From: CAIWHR01 sp963726775
Lineage (GTDB): Bacteria > Pseudomonadota > Gammaproteobacteria > Burkholderiales > Casimicrobiaceae
Direction of reading: 5' to 3'
DNA: 64,000 nucleotides
Assembly (NCBI GenBank): GCA_963726775.1
Contig: CAVSDL010000001.1
Span: forward strand, 434,001-498,000
Every line of letters starts with the position of its first letter. The first letter of the stretch is position 1. The notes beneath the pieces are model-generated. The model saw nothing but the letters and a program-made list of their open reading frames with translations. It was not told the DNA's origin and did no database searches. Positions 55,751-64,000 of this stretch are shown here, one piece after another. The translations under genes and the position numbers were made by a program.

Positions 55751-55833
55751 ATGCGTCACGCGGGATTGCCCGCAGTGGCGGGCGGCGCGCCTCGCAATTC
55801 TCGTCCGTGCGCGTCGGTCGCTCGCTGCGGATT

Positions 55834-56913
55834 TCACGACGCCGATCGGCGCCCGAGGAGGTCACCGACGTGAACGTGGGTCCCTGTCAACTTGGTGTCG
55901 TATCCTCCGATGCTCGCGAGCGCCCGGACGAATGCCGTGCTTCGCGCCGCTGCAACGAAAGTATCCAGGGCGATCCTGGCCGGTGTGTTGCGTTTGCACG
56001 CAAGGTAATAGTTTTCGGTCACGATGCGCACAAAACCGAGTTGGTGGGCGCGCGCCGCAGCCTCGATTCCGAACGTGGCGTCGGCCATCCCCGCGCGGAC
56101 CGTGGCCGCCGTGGCCATGTGGGTAAATTCCTCGTGGTCGTACCCTTTGATGTGCGCCGGGTCGAGCCCTTCGCGGGCCAGGAGGGCGTCGAACAGGAGC
56201 CGGGTGCCGGAGCCGCGCTCGCGGTTGACGAAGCGCAGGCCCAGCCTTGCAACGTCGCTCAATCCGCGTATGCGTCGCGTACCGCCTTTCGCAAACATCA
56301 TGCCCTGACGCCGGGACAGGAGCAGCGCAATGTAGTACTCGCGAGCGTCGAGCCGGGCACCGAACTCCCCAAGCAGTGCCCCGAGAAGCGTCGGCGGCTG
56401 CGGCAGATGAAATCCCGCGATGTCGCATGCGCCGCGAGACAGACTGTCGAGGCTGTTGAGGCTGCCCTCGAAATGAAGATTGATCGCGAAATGCCGATCG
56501 AGTCGCTCCTTGAGCTTGAGCAGCGCGATGTCATGACTCGCGTGGACGTGCACCTGCTGTTTCCCGGACTCGGCCGGGACAAAGAGGTAGCGGGCCAGCT
56601 CGTCGCCGAGATGATCGAAGCGCTTGTCGATGCGTGCTTCGAGCCAGTCGCCGACGTCTGCAAGCCGCGCGCCGAAGGACGTGAGCCCGGTTCCCTGCCC
56701 TCGAGTCAGGATTGCAAGCTTGTGGCCGGTAATTGCTTCCCAGCGGCCGAGCAGGCCCCAGGCATGGCGATAGGAGACTCCGACCTCCCGGATTGCGCGG
56801 ACCAGCGATCCGTGTTGGCGGATCGAGCGTAACAATCCAATCAGTTCGGGTGGCAGGGAATAAAGCGCATTGCGGCCGATGCGAATGCTGGCGTCGAGCT
56901 TGACTTTGAGCAT
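55834..56913 (-). CDS. second ModE-type regulator with oxyanion-binding-like domain
   Basis: 359 residues, same architecture as the regulator at 39.5-40.6 kb but clearly diverged. Winged helix at about 24-105 (LLRSIRQHGSLVRAIREVGV, AWGLLGRWEAITGHKL), then the PBP-like domain with ASHDIALL, IAGFHLPQP and RGSGTRLLFD. Located directly upstream of, and in the same direction as, fdnG, and divergent from moeA. Likely controls formate dehydrogenase and cofactor genes in response to molybdate or tungstate. ATG at 56913; no strong ribosome site seen. Confidence 0.85.
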   Translation of the reverse strand: MLKVKLDASIRIGRNALYSLPPELIGLLRSIRQHGSLVRAIREVGVSYRHAWGLLGRWEAITGHKLAILTRGQGTGLTSFGARLADVGDWLEARIDKRFDHLGDELARYLFVPAESGKQQVHVHASHDIALLKLKERLDRHFAINLHFEGSLNSLDSLSRGACDIAGFHLPQPPTLLGALLGEFGARLDAREYYIALLLSRRQGMMFAKGGTRRIRGLSDVARLGLRFVNRERGSGTRLLFDALLAREGLDPAHIKGYDHEEFTHMATAATVRAGMADATFGIEAAARAHQLGFVRIVTENYYLACKRNTPARIALDTFVAAARSTAFVRALASIGGYDTKLTGTHVHVGDLLGRRSAS

Positions 56914-56989
56914 TTGTGTTCGATCACGTTACCATAGGTCCAATTCGACAGCGGCTACGGCCTCGCTGGCAACTCATTCGGGACGATCG

Positions 56990-58234
56990 ATGCACAACGA
57001 CAAGCCCTCGGTGGCCGACGTTCGCATGCACGGATTCAGTCGGCGAACCGAGGTCCCCGCCGTCCTCGTGTGGATCGAACGGCACGCCTCCGCCCAGGGC
57101 GTCGAGTCCGTGCCGCTCGAGGAAGCTGCCGGCCGCATCCTGGCGGCTGACGTCGTTTCACCGATCAATGTGCCAGGATTCGATCGGGCCGCGATGGATG
57201 GCTATGCATTGCGCGGTTCGGAGACTTCCGGGGCGAACGAGTACAACCCGCTCGCCTTCCCGGTGCTCGGACAGTCGATGCCGGGCCAGCCGTTCATCGG
57301 TGCAATCCAAAACAACGCCGCAATACGCATCATGACGGGCGCTCCCATGCCGGAGGGGCTCGATGCCGTGTTGCCCGTCGAATACGCGACCGAGACGAAC
57401 GGAGAGATCGCGATTACGCGGCCCGTCGCGCCCGGCCAGCACCTCGGGCGCTGCGGAGAGGACATCGGGGAAGGCGTCCGTGCCCTGAGTGCGGGTCGGC
57501 GCCTGCGTCCGCAGGATGTCGGGCTGATCGCATCGCTGGGGCTCCCCGACATATCGGTCATCCGACGACCGAGCGTTCGCCTACTCGTCACGGGAAATGA
57601 AGTGAAGGGGCCCGGTGAGCCAAAGGGTCGGTATCAGATCTACGATGCGAACTCCTACATGCTGCGCGGTCTCATCGCGCGCGATGGCGGCCATCTGGAA
57701 GGCCACTACCGGCTCGGGGACGATCCTTCGCTGATGCGCGAGGCGCTCCTCGCCCCGGGCGCGGATGTGATTCTCGTATCGGGGGGTTCCAGCGTCGGCA
57801 GCGAAGACTACGCCCCGAGGCTGATCGCCGAGATCGGGGAACTCCCCATCCACGGTGTCGCGATGCGGCCTTCGAGTCCCGCCGGCGTCGGTCGAATTGG
57901 AGCGACACTGGTGTTTCTGCTCCCGGGCAATCCGGTGTCCTGCCTGTGCGCCTATGATTTCTTCGCCGGCCGCGCCATTCGACTGCGCGGAGGGCGCCCG
58001 GCCGACTGGCCGCACCGAACCCGGCCGTGCATCGTCGCCCGCAAGATCGTTTCCGCGATCGGGCGCGTGGACTATTGCCGCATCCGCATCGTCGAAGACC
58101 GCGTCGAACCGATTGCCCTGAGTGGAGCGTCCATATTGTCTTCGACGACGCGGGCAGACGGCTTTGTCATCGTGCCCGCGGAGAGCGAAGGCTACGGTCC
58201 CGATTCCGAAGTCACCGTGTACCTGTACGACTGA
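56990..58234 (+). CDS. moeA: molybdopterin molybdenumtransferase MoeA
   Basis: 414 residues. Inserts molybdate (or tungstate) into adenylated molybdopterin. Conserved blocks: INVPGFDRAAMDGYALR, RIMTGAPMPEGLDAVLPVE, VRLLVTGNEV, DANSYMLRGL and the GGSSVGSEDY motif; FLLPGNPVSCL precedes the C-terminal domain IV. All four MoeA domains appear present. The ATG at 56990 is preceded by GGGACG. Divergent from the second regulator gene and 17 bases before the next moeA. One of two MoeA copies here, possibly serving different metals. Confidence 0.93.
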   Translation: MHNDKPSVADVRMHGFSRRTEVPAVLVWIERHASAQGVESVPLEEAAGRILAADVVSPINVPGFDRAAMDGYALRGSETSGANEYNPLAFPVLGQSMPGQPFIGAIQNNAAIRIMTGAPMPEGLDAVLPVEYATETNGEIAITRPVAPGQHLGRCGEDIGEGVRALSAGRRLRPQDVGLIASLGLPDISVIRRPSVRLLVTGNEVKGPGEPKGRYQIYDANSYMLRGLIARDGGHLEGHYRLGDDPSLMREALLAPGADVILVSGGSSVGSEDYAPRLIAEIGELPIHGVAMRPSSPAGVGRIGATLVFLLPGNPVSCLCAYDFFAGRAIRLRGGRPADWPHRTRPCIVARKIVSAIGRVDYCRIRIVEDRVEPIALSGASILSSTTRADGFVIVPAESEGYGPDSEVTVYLYD

Positions 58235-58251
58235 AGGCAAACCAAAATCCA

Positions 58252-60225
58252 ATGTCCAACCCACCGGTCGGAAAAGGCGCGGGACCCGATTCCGGCCAAA
58301 CGCAGTTTCTCAACGTCATCACGCGCGACGAGGCGACGGCCCGATTCCGCGAGCACATCGCGCTTGCCCCGCTCGGCAAGGAAACAACGCCGCTTCGCGA
58401 AGCGCTGAATCGTGTTCTGGCCGAAGATGTGCTCGCGGACGTCGACGTCCCCGGTTTCGATCGTTCCAATGTCGACGGATTCGCCGTGCAGGCGAGCGAT
58501 ACGTTCGGCGCGATGGAGGAGAAGCCGCGGACGCTTCAAGTCAACGACGAAGTCCTCGCGCCGGGAGTGGTGCCCGCCCGGACGGTCGTCGCCGGCGTCG
58601 CAACGCCGATCGCGACGGGAGGAATGGTGCCGCGGGGCGCCGATGCGATCCTGATGGTCGAGCATTCGGAGCTCGTCGGATCCGGGTCCGGCCAGCGAAT
58701 GGAGGTGAGACGCGCCCTCACCGGCGGCGAGAACGTGAGCTATGCCGGCACGGACATCGCGCGCGGAGAGACCGTGCTTCGCGCCGGTGCGTACCTGACC
58801 TCGCGCGAGATCGGAGTGCTGGCCGCCCTCGGACGCTCCGAGATCGTTGTCTACCGCCGGCCGCGCGTGGCGATCTTCTCGACGGGGAACGAGATCGTGG
58901 CGCCCGGCAATCCGCTGCGTCCTGGCGCTGTCTTCGATTCCAATGCCGCGATCATCGGCGCGGCAGTGGAGGAGTTGGGAGGCATTCCCGTGCATCTGGG
59001 TGTCATTCCCGATGATGAAGATGCGCTGGCGAGCGCGCTCGCGAGTGGTCTGCAGTCGGATCTCGTGATCTTCTCCGGAGGCACGTCCAAGGGCGCCGGC
59101 GATCTCTCGTACCGCGTCGTACGCCAACTGCGTAACCCCGGCGTGGTCGCCCACGGAGTGGCGCTCAAGCCCGGCAAGCCCATCTGCCTCGCGGTTGCCG
59201 ATGGCAAACCGGTCGTGATCCTACCGGGATTCCCGACCTCTGCAATATTCACGTTCCACGAATTCGTGGCACCGGTGATACGCGCCTATGCCGGCCTGCC
59301 GGTCGAACGCAGGCAAGCGGTTCCCGCCACGCTTCCCATGCGCGTGAACTCCGAACGGGGGCGAACCGAGTACCTCCTGGTCGGGTTAGTTCAGGGACAG
59401 CTCGGTCTCACCGCATATCCGATGGGGAAGGGTTCGGGCTCCGTTACCACATTCAGCGGAGCCGATGGCTTCATCACCATCGACCAGCATACCGAGATTC
59501 TCGATTCCGGTTCTACCGTCTCGGTACAGCTCCTTGGGCACGGACTCGAGCCCGCCGACCTCGTGATCATCGGCAGCCATTGCGTCGGGCTCGATCTCCT
59601 CATCGGAAAACTGATGCGCCAGGGCATCCGCACGAAATCACTCTACGTCGGCAGCATGGGTGGCCTGGCGGCGGCCAAGCGCGGCGAGTGCGACATTGCG
59701 GGCGTCCACCTGCTGGATCCCGCGACAGGCGAGTACAACCGTCCCCTCCTGACCGCTGCCTTGTCGCTGGTGCGCGGCTATGGCCGCATGCAGGGCATCG
59801 TGCATCGGCGGGGTGATGCCCGTTTCGAGGGCAAGCGTCTCGATGACGCAATCGCGGCGGCGCTGCGGGAGCCGGATTGCGTCATGGTGAACCGCAACGC
59901 TGGCAGCGGCACCCGGATCATCGTTGACAGACTGCTCGGCCAGCACAGGCCTCCGGGCTACGGAATACAGACGAAGTCGCACAACGCGGTGGCCGCGGCG
60001 GTATCCCAGGGGCGCGCGGACTGGGGCGTAGCGATCGATACGGTTGCCGTGCAATATGCACTTGGATTCATCCCGGTGCAGGAAGAACACTACGATTTTA
60101 TCGTCCCGAAGACGAGTCTGGATCGTCCGGCCGTTCGTGCGTTTCGTGCACTGCTGGACGATGTCGAGGTACGCGAGGAGTTGATTGCGCTGGGGTTTCG
60201 GTTGCCACGCGATCCGATGCCCTAG
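58252..60225 (+). CDS. moeA2: MoeA fused to C-terminal oxyanion-binding-like domain
   Basis: 657 residues. Residues 1-430 are a full MoeA (DVDVPGFDRSNVDGFAVQ, ATGGMVPRGADAILMVEH, VAIFSTGNEIV, FSGGTSKGAGDLSY, VILPGFPTSAIF). Residues about 440-650 are the same PBP-like domain as in the two ModE-like regulators, with IGSHCVGLDLL, DIAGVHLLDPATGEY and AGSGTRIIVDRLLG. Such MoeA-LysR-substrate-binding fusions are known. The gene follows moeA by 17 bases. It may couple metal insertion to oxyanion sensing or metal delivery to MoeA; that is inference. Confidence 0.92.
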   Translation: MSNPPVGKGAGPDSGQTQFLNVITRDEATARFREHIALAPLGKETTPLREALNRVLAEDVLADVDVPGFDRSNVDGFAVQASDTFGAMEEKPRTLQVNDEVLAPGVVPARTVVAGVATPIATGGMVPRGADAILMVEHSELVGSGSGQRMEVRRALTGGENVSYAGTDIARGETVLRAGAYLTSREIGVLAALGRSEIVVYRRPRVAIFSTGNEIVAPGNPLRPGAVFDSNAAIIGAAVEELGGIPVHLGVIPDDEDALASALASGLQSDLVIFSGGTSKGAGDLSYRVVRQLRNPGVVAHGVALKPGKPICLAVADGKPVVILPGFPTSAIFTFHEFVAPVIRAYAGLPVERRQAVPATLPMRVNSERGRTEYLLVGLVQGQLGLTAYPMGKGSGSVTTFSGADGFITIDQHTEILDSGSTVSVQLLGHGLEPADLVIIGSHCVGLDLLIGKLMRQGIRTKSLYVGSMGGLAAAKRGECDIAGVHLLDPATGEYNRPLLTAALSLVRGYGRMQGIVHRRGDARFEGKRLDDAIAAALREPDCVMVNRNAGSGTRIIVDRLLGQHRPPGYGIQTKSHNAVAAAVSQGRADWGVAIDTVAVQYALGFIPVQEEHYDFIVPKTSLDRPAVRAFRALLDDVEVREELIALGFRLPRDPMP

Positions 60226-60258
60226 AGCGATCCCGCGGCACCACGGCTCAAGGGCCGC

Positions 60259-60291
60259 TTGTGCACACGGAATATTCGACTGTATATTACG
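60259..60291 (+). promoter_or_regulatory. modA promoter with ModE-like box
   Basis: TTGTGC (-35), an 18-base spacer and TATATT (-10). An inverted repeat CGGAATAT-N8-ATATTACG at 60268-60291 overlaps the -10, with half-sites close to the E. coli ModE consensus (CGTTATAT). Binding would block the promoter, fitting ModE-type repression when molybdate is sufficient. Confidence 0.5.
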
Positions 60292-60318
60292 CGCTGGTCG
60301 TTTGCGTGGGAGATCCGC

Positions 60319-61092
60319 ATGCGCCGGCTCAACGGGGCATTGATTGCGCTCGTTCTGGCGTTGTATATGACCGTCGCTTCACCCGTGGCCACGGCGGCCG
60401 ACGTGACCGTATTCGCCGCTGCGAGCCTCAAGGAGGCGATGGACGAGCAGGCCAGGCAGTTCGAGGCCGGCACCGGCAACAAGGTGGTCGTCTCGTATGG
60501 AGCGAGCAACACGTTGGCGAAGCAGATCGAGGCCGCGGCGCCTGCGGATATCTTCATTTCCGCGGACCTCGACTGGATGGACTACGTAGGTCAGCGCAAT
60601 CTGCTGGCACCGGACACCCGGGTCAATCTGCTGCGCAATACGCTCGTGCTGATCGCACCCAAGTCGAGCACCGCGACGCTCAGGATCGCGCCGAACTTCG
60701 GACTTGCCGCCGCGCTTGGTACCGAAAAACTCGCGATGGCCAATCCCGACAGCGTTCCCGCCGGCAAATACGGCAAGACCGCCCTGGAGAAATTGGGCGT
60801 CTGGGCGGCCGTCGAAAAGCAGGTCGCTCGCGCCGAGAACGTACGGGCCGCGCTCGCCCTGGTCTCCCGGGGCGAGGCCCCGTTCGGCATCGTGTATTCC
60901 ACCGACGCCTTGTCCGACAAGGGCGTGAAGATCGTCGGCACGTTTCCGGCAGACAGCTATCCACCGATCGTGTATCCCGCGGCCGTGCTTGCGGCCAGCA
61001 AGTCGACGGCGGCCAAGCCTTTGCTGGACTACCTTCGTTCGGTGCCGGCGCGCCCGGTCTGGGAGAAATACGGATTCGGGCTGGCGCAATAA
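60319..61092 (+). CDS. modA: molybdate-binding periplasmic protein
   Basis: 257 residues. Signal peptide (LIALVLALYMTVASPVATAA), then the ModA oxyanion site residues in VFAAASLKEAMDEQ, SYGASNTLAKQIE, FISADLDWMDYV, ANPDSVPAGKYGKTALEK and GIVYSTDALSD. Ribosome site GGGAG before the ATG. First gene of modABC with a ModE-like box at its promoter. Confidence 0.93.
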   Translation: MRRLNGALIALVLALYMTVASPVATAADVTVFAAASLKEAMDEQARQFEAGTGNKVVVSYGASNTLAKQIEAAAPADIFISADLDWMDYVGQRNLLAPDTRVNLLRNTLVLIAPKSSTATLRIAPNFGLAAALGTEKLAMANPDSVPAGKYGKTALEKLGVWAAVEKQVARAENVRAALALVSRGEAPFGIVYSTDALSDKGVKIVGTFPADSYPPIVYPAAVLAASKSTAAKPLLDYLRSVPARPVWEKYGFGLAQ

Positions 61093-61095
61093 GCC

Positions 61096-61797
61096 ATGTC
61101 CGGATTGACACCGGAAGAAGTCGGAATCCTGGCGCTCAGTCTCCGCGTCGCTGTCGTAAGCGTCTTGTGCAGCCTGCCGATCGCGATACTCGTCGCGTAC
61201 GGATTGGCGCGCTTTTCCTTTCCCGGGAAGACCCTGGTCGATGCGATCGTGCATCTGCCACTGGTATTGCCGCCCGTCGTGGTGGGCTTTGCGCTTCTGG
61301 TATTGCTCGGAAAGCGCGGCCCCATCGGAAGCGTGCTGGATGAATGGTTCGGGATAGTGTTCGCATTCCGATGGACGGGTGCGGCACTGGCCTCCGCCCT
61401 GATGGGCTTCCCGCTGATGGTCCGCGCGATCCGGTTGTCGATCGAGGCCATCGATCAGCGACTCGAAGTGGCAGCGCGAACCCTCGGAGGCTCGCGCCGA
61501 TGGGTATTCGCATCCATAACGCTGCCGCTTGCCGTGCCGGGGATCATCACCGGAACACTGCTGTCATTCGCGCGCGGATTGGGCGAATTCGGCGCGACCA
61601 TCACGTTCGTGTCCAACATTCCCGGCGAGACGCAGACGTTGCCGCTGGCCATCTATACGTTCACCCAGGTTCCCGGTGGCGACGCCCAGGCGTTGCGCCT
61701 CAGCATCATCGCCGTCATCCTGTCGATCGTCGCCCTCGCCACTTCCGAATGGCTTACCCGCCGCTCCTCGCGGTCGCAGAGCGATGATCGACATTGA
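61096..61797 (+). CDS. modB: molybdate ABC transporter permease
   Basis: 233 residues, five or six helices. EAA-type loop reads VAARTLGGSRRWVFASITLP; preceding segments LPLVLPPVVVGFALLVLLG and GAALASALMGFPLMVRAIRL are typical of ModB. Starts three bases after modA stop and overlaps modC by 14 bases. Confidence 0.94.
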   Translation: MSGLTPEEVGILALSLRVAVVSVLCSLPIAILVAYGLARFSFPGKTLVDAIVHLPLVLPPVVVGFALLVLLGKRGPIGSVLDEWFGIVFAFRWTGAALASALMGFPLMVRAIRLSIEAIDQRLEVAARTLGGSRRWVFASITLPLAVPGIITGTLLSFARGLGEFGATITFVSNIPGETQTLPLAIYTFTQVPGGDAQALRLSIIAVILSIVALATSEWLTRRSSRSQSDDRH

Positions 61798-62872
61798 CAT
61801 CGACCAGCAGCTCGGAGCGTTTCACCTCGATGTCAAGTTTTCCGCGGACGCCCCCATCCTGGGCCTTTTCGGTCGATCAGGTTCGGGCAAGACCAGCGTC
61901 ATCAATGCGATTGCTGGAATCGCCAAGCCCCGGCGCGGCTCGATTCGCATCAATGGCGTGATCCTGTTCGATGCAGCGCGACGCATCGACACGCCGCCGG
62001 AGAAGCGTCGGATCGGCTACGTGTTTCAGGATGCCCTGCTGTTTCCGCATCTGGATGTGGAATCGAACCTGCTCTATGGACAGAAGCTGCGCGCGCCCGG
62101 GGATCGCTTCATCGACGAGGCGCGCGTGGTCGAGCTCCTCGGCCTCTCCAAACTGTTGCGCCGAAAGCCCAACGCGCTGTCGGGCGGGGAAAAGCAGCGC
62201 GTTGCCATCGGCCGCGCGTTGCTCGCTCAACCGCGCATTCTGCTCATGGACGAGCCGCTGGCCGCGCTCGACATACCGCGCAAAACGGAGATCCTCGACT
62301 ATGTCGAACGGCTGCGCGACGAGCTCAGCATCCCGATCGTTTACGTGAGCCATTCGGTCGCGGAGATCACCCGGCTCGCGGACACGGTCGTGGTGTTGTC
62401 CGACGGAAAGTGTCTTGCCATGGGCGACGTCGACGACGTGATGGGCCGGCTCGATCTCAAGCCCGCGACCGGCCGCTACGAGGCGGGTTCGGTTCTGGAA
62501 ACTCACGTCACGGCACAGGACGACGAAGACCAGCTGACGACGCTCGCCTTCGACGGCGGCGAACTCATCGTGCCGCATCTGGACGTGTCGATCGGTGAAC
62601 GCGTGCGAGCGCGGATTCGTGCGCGCGACGTGTCACTTTCCATCCGGAAGCCAACGGAAATCAGTATACTCAACGTGCTCCCTGCCCGCGTCACGGCTAT
62701 CGACGAGGAGACCGGTCCAATTGTCGATCTGCAGCTCTCGGTCGGGAGCGCCACGCTTGTCGCACGCATTACACGTCGTTCTTTCCAGCAGTTGGGAATT
62801 CGTGCGGGGCAGCAAGTCTATGCGCTGATCAAGGCCGTGTCCTTTGACCAGCGGAGCGTCGGCTACGCGTAA
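61784..62872 (+). CDS. modC: molybdate ABC transporter ATP-binding protein
   Basis: 362 residues. Walker A LFGRSGSGKTSVINAIAG, Q-loop GYVFQDALLFPHL, signature LSGGEKQRVAIGRA, Walker B ILLMDEPLAALD and switch His in VYVSHSVAE. A C-terminal Mop/TOBE domain (SILNVLPARVTAIDEETGP, ALIKAVSF) may sense molybdate. Energises ModAB. Confidence 0.94.
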   Translation: MIDIDIDQQLGAFHLDVKFSADAPILGLFGRSGSGKTSVINAIAGIAKPRRGSIRINGVILFDAARRIDTPPEKRRIGYVFQDALLFPHLDVESNLLYGQKLRAPGDRFIDEARVVELLGLSKLLRRKPNALSGGEKQRVAIGRALLAQPRILLMDEPLAALDIPRKTEILDYVERLRDELSIPIVYVSHSVAEITRLADTVVVLSDGKCLAMGDVDDVMGRLDLKPATGRYEAGSVLETHVTAQDDEDQLTTLAFDGGELIVPHLDVSIGERVRARIRARDVSLSIRKPTEISILNVLPARVTAIDEETGPIVDLQLSVGSATLVARITRRSFQQLGIRAGQQVYALIKAVSFDQRSVGYA

Positions 62873-62886
62873 TCGTCGGAGGATCG

Positions 62887-63255
62887 ATGAAGCCCGGGGT
62901 CCGATTTCACATTCGCGATAGCGGCCGCGAGACCAAGTTGGCAATCGGCCCGGGCAAGGTTGCGCTCCTGGAGGCCATCGGGCAAACCGGTTCGATTGCG
63001 TCGTCCGCCAAGAAGCTCGGAATGTCGTATCGCCGCGCGTGGCTTTTGGTCGACGAGACGAATCGTTGTCTCGTTCGACCTGCGGTGGAGACGGCCACGG
63101 GCGGCGAACGCGGCGGAGGCACCACGCTTACCGCGGTCGGCGTCGAATTGGTCCGGCGCTATCGCGCGCTGGAACGCCAGACCGGATTGGCGGTGACCCG
63201 GAATCTGAGATCCTTGTTGCGCACCATCCCGGCCGGCAATCGCACGTTGAAGTGA
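62887..63255 (+). CDS. modE: short ModE-type winged-helix regulator
   Basis: 122 residues with only the N-terminal ModE DNA-binding domain: ALLEAIGQTGSIASSAKKLG, SYRRAWLLVDETN and LTAVGVELVRRYRALER. The C-terminal Mop domains of E. coli ModE are missing; TOBE-type sensing might come from the neighbouring Mop or ModC. It follows modC by 14 bases with a GGAGG site, so it belongs to the operon and is a good candidate for the factor binding the box before modA. Confidence 0.85.
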   Translation: MKPGVRFHIRDSGRETKLAIGPGKVALLEAIGQTGSIASSAKKLGMSYRRAWLLVDETNRCLVRPAVETATGGERGGGTTLTAVGVELVRRYRALERQTGLAVTRNLRSLLRTIPAGNRTLK

Positions 63256-63376
63256 ACTTCCGGCCATGCATCGGCTGGTTTGCCGGAAAGTTGGACCGTG
63301 CCACGTCAGCACACGCCGACGATCGCATGCGGTAGGCGGTACGACAAAGTGCATTCAATCCACCATTGGAGGTCTC

Positions 63377-63586
63377 ATGAAGGTCAGCGCTCGTAACCAG
63401 TTCCCGGGAACCGTGAAGCACATTGTCAGGGGCCCGGTCAGCGCCGAAATCACCGTGACGATTGCGTCCGGCATCGACGTGGTTGCCGTCATCAGCACCA
63501 CTTCGGCAGAAAATCTGAAGCTCGCTGTTGGCAAGCCGGCGCAGGTGTTGATCAAAGCCAGCAGCGTGCTGATCGGGACCGAATGA
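63377..63586 (+). CDS. mop: molbindin Mop (second copy)
   Basis: 69-residue Mop domain, paralogue of the one at 43.8 kb (MKVSARNQFPGTVKHIVRGP, ITVTIASGIDVVAVIST, KASSVLIGTE). GGAGG before the ATG. The start of the next gene overlaps its stop by four bases, as in the other copy. Confidence 0.9.
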   Translation: MKVSARNQFPGTVKHIVRGPVSAEITVTIASGIDVVAVISTTSAENLKLAVGKPAQVLIKASSVLIGTE

Positions 63587-64000
63587 AGCGTGTCCGGCGG
63601 TTCGTTCTGACGCCGCTCATTGCCCTCGCCGCGGGCTGCGGGCTCGCGCAGGCTGTCGACCCTGCACGCTACGTCACGACGACCGTCTCGATTGGCGGCA
63701 ACGTCGAGCGCAATCTCGAACTTACCGTCGACGATCTCAAGCGGTTGCCCGTTCGGCAAATTGTGGAGCGCCGCAACGTGAGCGGCGCGGGGGGCGCCGC
63801 GACCGATTCGACCCGGCGCCTGACCGGCGTGTTGCTCCGCGATGTGCTCGATGCCGCCGGGCTGATCGAACGCCGGCGTTCCGACCTGCGCCGAAGCTAC
63901 GTCGTGGCGTCGGCGAGCGACGGATATTCCGTTGTGTTTTCCTGGGGCGAGCTGTTCAACGCACAGGTGGGCGACGGCGCGCTGATCGTCTATGAACACG
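63583..64000 (+). CDS. molybdopterin-dependent oxidoreductase, sulfite oxidase-like, partial
   Basis: Intact paralogue of the truncated gene at 44.0 kb, cut by the window end after 139 residues. Signal peptide (FVLTPLIALAAGCGLAQA), then VDPARYVTTTVSIGGNVERN, LKRLPVRQIVERRNVSGAGG and LTGVLLRDVLDAAG typical of the small oxidoreductase molybdopterin-binding domain. Periplasmic enzyme likely; substrate unknown. Confidence 0.85.
   Translation, partial: MKRVRRFVLTPLIALAAGCGLAQAVDPARYVTTTVSIGGNVERNLELTVDDLKRLPVRQIVERRNVSGAGGAATDSTRRLTGVLLRDVLDAAGLIERRRSDLRRSYVVASASDGYSVVFSWGELFNAQVGDGALIVYEH

Overview
The window is high-GC DNA from a Gram-negative proteobacterium, most likely a betaproteobacterium. 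The evidence is indirect: a betaproteobacterial-type csp gene with a long leader, a PEP-CTERM protein, a Pal/OmpA lipoprotein, the prkA-yeaH-spoVR triad, twin-arginine formate dehydrogenase subunits, and a tupBCA/modABC/mop complement. No ribosomal RNA, insertion sequence, phage block or CRISPR array was seen. The species cannot be named from the sequence.

Layout. 0-7.5 kb (minus strand): a partial MscS channel, the monothiol glutaredoxin grxD, a complete sugar-type ABC importer (ATPase, Tat-exported binding protein, two permeases) and a D-2-hydroxyacid dehydrogenase. 7.6-9.3 kb (plus): a core MetE-like methyltransferase and a cold-shock protein with a clear terminator. 9.3-13.2 kb: a sparse stretch with a decayed HesB-like gene, a small secreted protein, an HPP membrane protein, a pal-like lipoprotein and gene-poor gaps. 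13.2-18.7 kb (plus): a MarR regulator, then a tightly overlapping otsA-otsB-GH15 operon whose OtsA carries a membrane-anchored sensor-like N-terminus. 19.4-27 kb (minus): maeB with a tRNA-fMet-like structured element just downstream, then spoVR-yeaH-prkA. 28-29.4 kb: a PEP-CTERM protein and a secreted tail-collar protein. 29.6-39.4 kb (minus): a three-gene signalling operon made of a giant TPR/GAF hybrid histidine kinase (about 2768 residues with seven near-tandem GAF repeats), an Hpt protein and a REC-adenylate cyclase.

From 39.5 kb to the right end the DNA forms a molybdenum/tungsten/selenium/formate island. It holds a ModE-like regulator with a substrate-binding domain, divergent from tupBCA-modA-mop. 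A selenocysteine formate dehydrogenase operon reads leftward: fdnG (in-frame UGA at codon 196), fdnH, fdnI, fdhE, selA, selB, then selC (tRNA-Sec), then a transglutaminase-like gene, a GcvH-like gene and a DsrE-like gene. Beyond fdnG come a second ModE-substrate-binding regulator, two moeA genes (the second fused to the same binding domain), modABC, a short ModE-type regulator, a second mop and a molybdopterin oxidoreductase that runs off the end. The logic fits: oxyanion uptake (Tup/Mod), storage (Mop), cofactor metal insertion (MoeA), Sec insertion (SelA/SelB/SelC), enzyme maturation (FdhE) and the enzyme itself, with oxyanion-type sensors built on one shared domain.

The most notable features are the heavily frameshifted but otherwise well-conserved selA and selB beside an intact Sec-UGA formate dehydrogenase, a palindrome (ATATGCA-N6-TGCATAT) present twice between modE and tup with related half-sites upstream of fdnG, three proteins sharing one oxyanion-binding-like domain, and the giant GAF-array kinase.
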